Source: Planctomycetota bacterium | GTDB taxonomy: Bacteria; Planctomycetota; Phycisphaerae; UBA1845; Fen-1342 | DNA length: 8,332 nucleotides | NCBI GenBank assembly: GCA_030616465.1 | Contig: JAUWXH010000059.1 | Coordinates: 1-8,332, forward strand | Reading direction: 5' to 3' | Shown here: piece after piece, positions 7,837 to 8,332 of the stretch | Layout: every line of letters begins with the position of its first letter | Position numbering within the stretch: position 1 is the first letter of the stretch | The notes under the pieces: model-generated | Seen by the model: only the letters and a program-made list of their open reading frames with translations | Databases searched by the model: none | What the model was told of the DNA's origin: nothing | Translations under genes and position numbers: made by a program

Positions 7837-8332
7837 ATGTCAAAGTCAGCGGAACTGATGGCAGCCGAGCGGTTGGCGAGTCTGGGCCGGGCGGCGATCG
7901 AGTGTCGCCGCTTCGCCTCGCCGCAGCGGGAAGGACTCAGCAAAGCGTGGGGCGACGCGGTAGCGCGGCTGAAACGCCCCCAGCGCAAGGCGGCGCTGCA
8001 GGAGGTCGAGGGGCTGCTGGTCACCCAGGCCGGTGGTCCGGGTGGTGGCGGCGAGCCGACCCGCATCGGTGAGCCCACCGCACCGGCCCAGGAACTTCTC
8101 CGCCAACGGGCCAGCCTCGAGCTCAAATTGCAGACCAAAACTGAACGATATAAAGAACTGGAAGCGGCGCTGCAGCGCGAGCAGAACGAACAGCGCGAGG
8201 CGCTCCAATCGCTCGCGCTGCAACAACGCAAACTCAAGGAGCTCCAGGAGGAACGCTCCCGGCTGCTGAGCGAGGTCAGCCAGATCGAATCGAAGTTGCG
8301 GCTGCAGATCAACGAAACGGAGCAGGTTCAGT
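7837..8332 (+). CDS. Coiled-coil protein, N-terminal part (truncated by window edge)
   Basis: The ATG at 7837 is preceded by AAGGG (7825-7829) at 7-nt spacing and opens 165 codons that run off the right edge. Residues 1-63 are Ala/Arg/Leu-rich and probably helical (ELMAAERLASLGRAAIECR). A Gly/Pro-rich linker follows (66-83, GGPGGGGEPT), and then an uninterrupted Glu/Gln/Arg/Leu heptad-like stretch from about 84 to the edge, typical of a long coiled coil. No signal peptide or enzyme motif is visible. The 33-bp gap after the preceding gene, without a terminator, points to co-transcription and a structural or scaffolding partner role. The function is unknown, and the missing C-terminal part may carry a further domain. 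Confidence 0.82.
   Translation, partial: MSKSAELMAAERLASLGRAAIECRRFASPQREGLSKAWGDAVARLKRPQRKAALQEVEGLLVTQAGGPGGGGEPTRIGEPTAPAQELLRQRASLELKLQTKTERYKELEAALQREQNEQREALQSLALQQRKLKELQEERSRLLSEVSQIESKLRLQINETEQVQ

Overview
The window is high-GC bacterial DNA from a chromosome-like region; no plasmid, phage, IS, CRISPR, rRNA or tRNA feature was seen. The gene mix suggests a member of the Planctomycetota, probably Phycisphaerae-like. The hints are a flagellin-glycosylation-type MAF protein, an acetoacetyl-CoA synthetase carrying an in-frame palindromic 'GTGVPPV'-type repeat, a secreted zinc metalloprotease lipoprotein, and a large orphan protein with a degenerate kinase-like C-terminal part. This placement is inference, not proof.

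Layout. (1) Positions 1-755, minus strand: 5' portion of a MAF_flag10/DUF115-type protein that runs off the left edge. (2) Positions 756-895: divergent intergenic region with a perfect 8-bp-arm hairpin, repeated TCGCAA hexamers and a TAGAAT box. (3) Positions 896-2926, plus: acetoacetyl-CoA synthetase, complete, with about 26 extra residues just before the conserved WRHGD motif. These residues are encoded by a segment bounded by two strong palindromes. (4) Positions 2927-3412: about 490 bp with no convincing gene, holding a three-arm inverted-repeat set and a (GCACGGG)3 tandem repeat. (5) Positions 3413-4516, plus: putative lipoprotein metalloprotease with HELGHLLGLHH and a Met-turn. (6) Positions 4596-5354, minus: alpha/beta hydrolase, convergent with the protease. 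(7) Positions 5355-5715: intergenic, with a perfect TATAAT box upstream of the next gene. (8) Positions 5716-7803, plus: 695-aa protein I do not recognise, with a Cys cluster and a possible pseudokinase C-lobe. It is followed after 33 bp by (9) 7837 to the right edge, a coiled-coil protein that is cut off. Genes 8 and 9 look like the start of an operon continuing to the right.

The left and middle genes look like unrelated single-gene units: ketone-body-type activation, a secreted protease and a hydrolase. The two most interesting items are the repeat that has become coding sequence inside the acetoacetyl-CoA synthetase gene, and the uncharacterised Cys-rich/pseudokinase-like plus coiled-coil pair at the right end.
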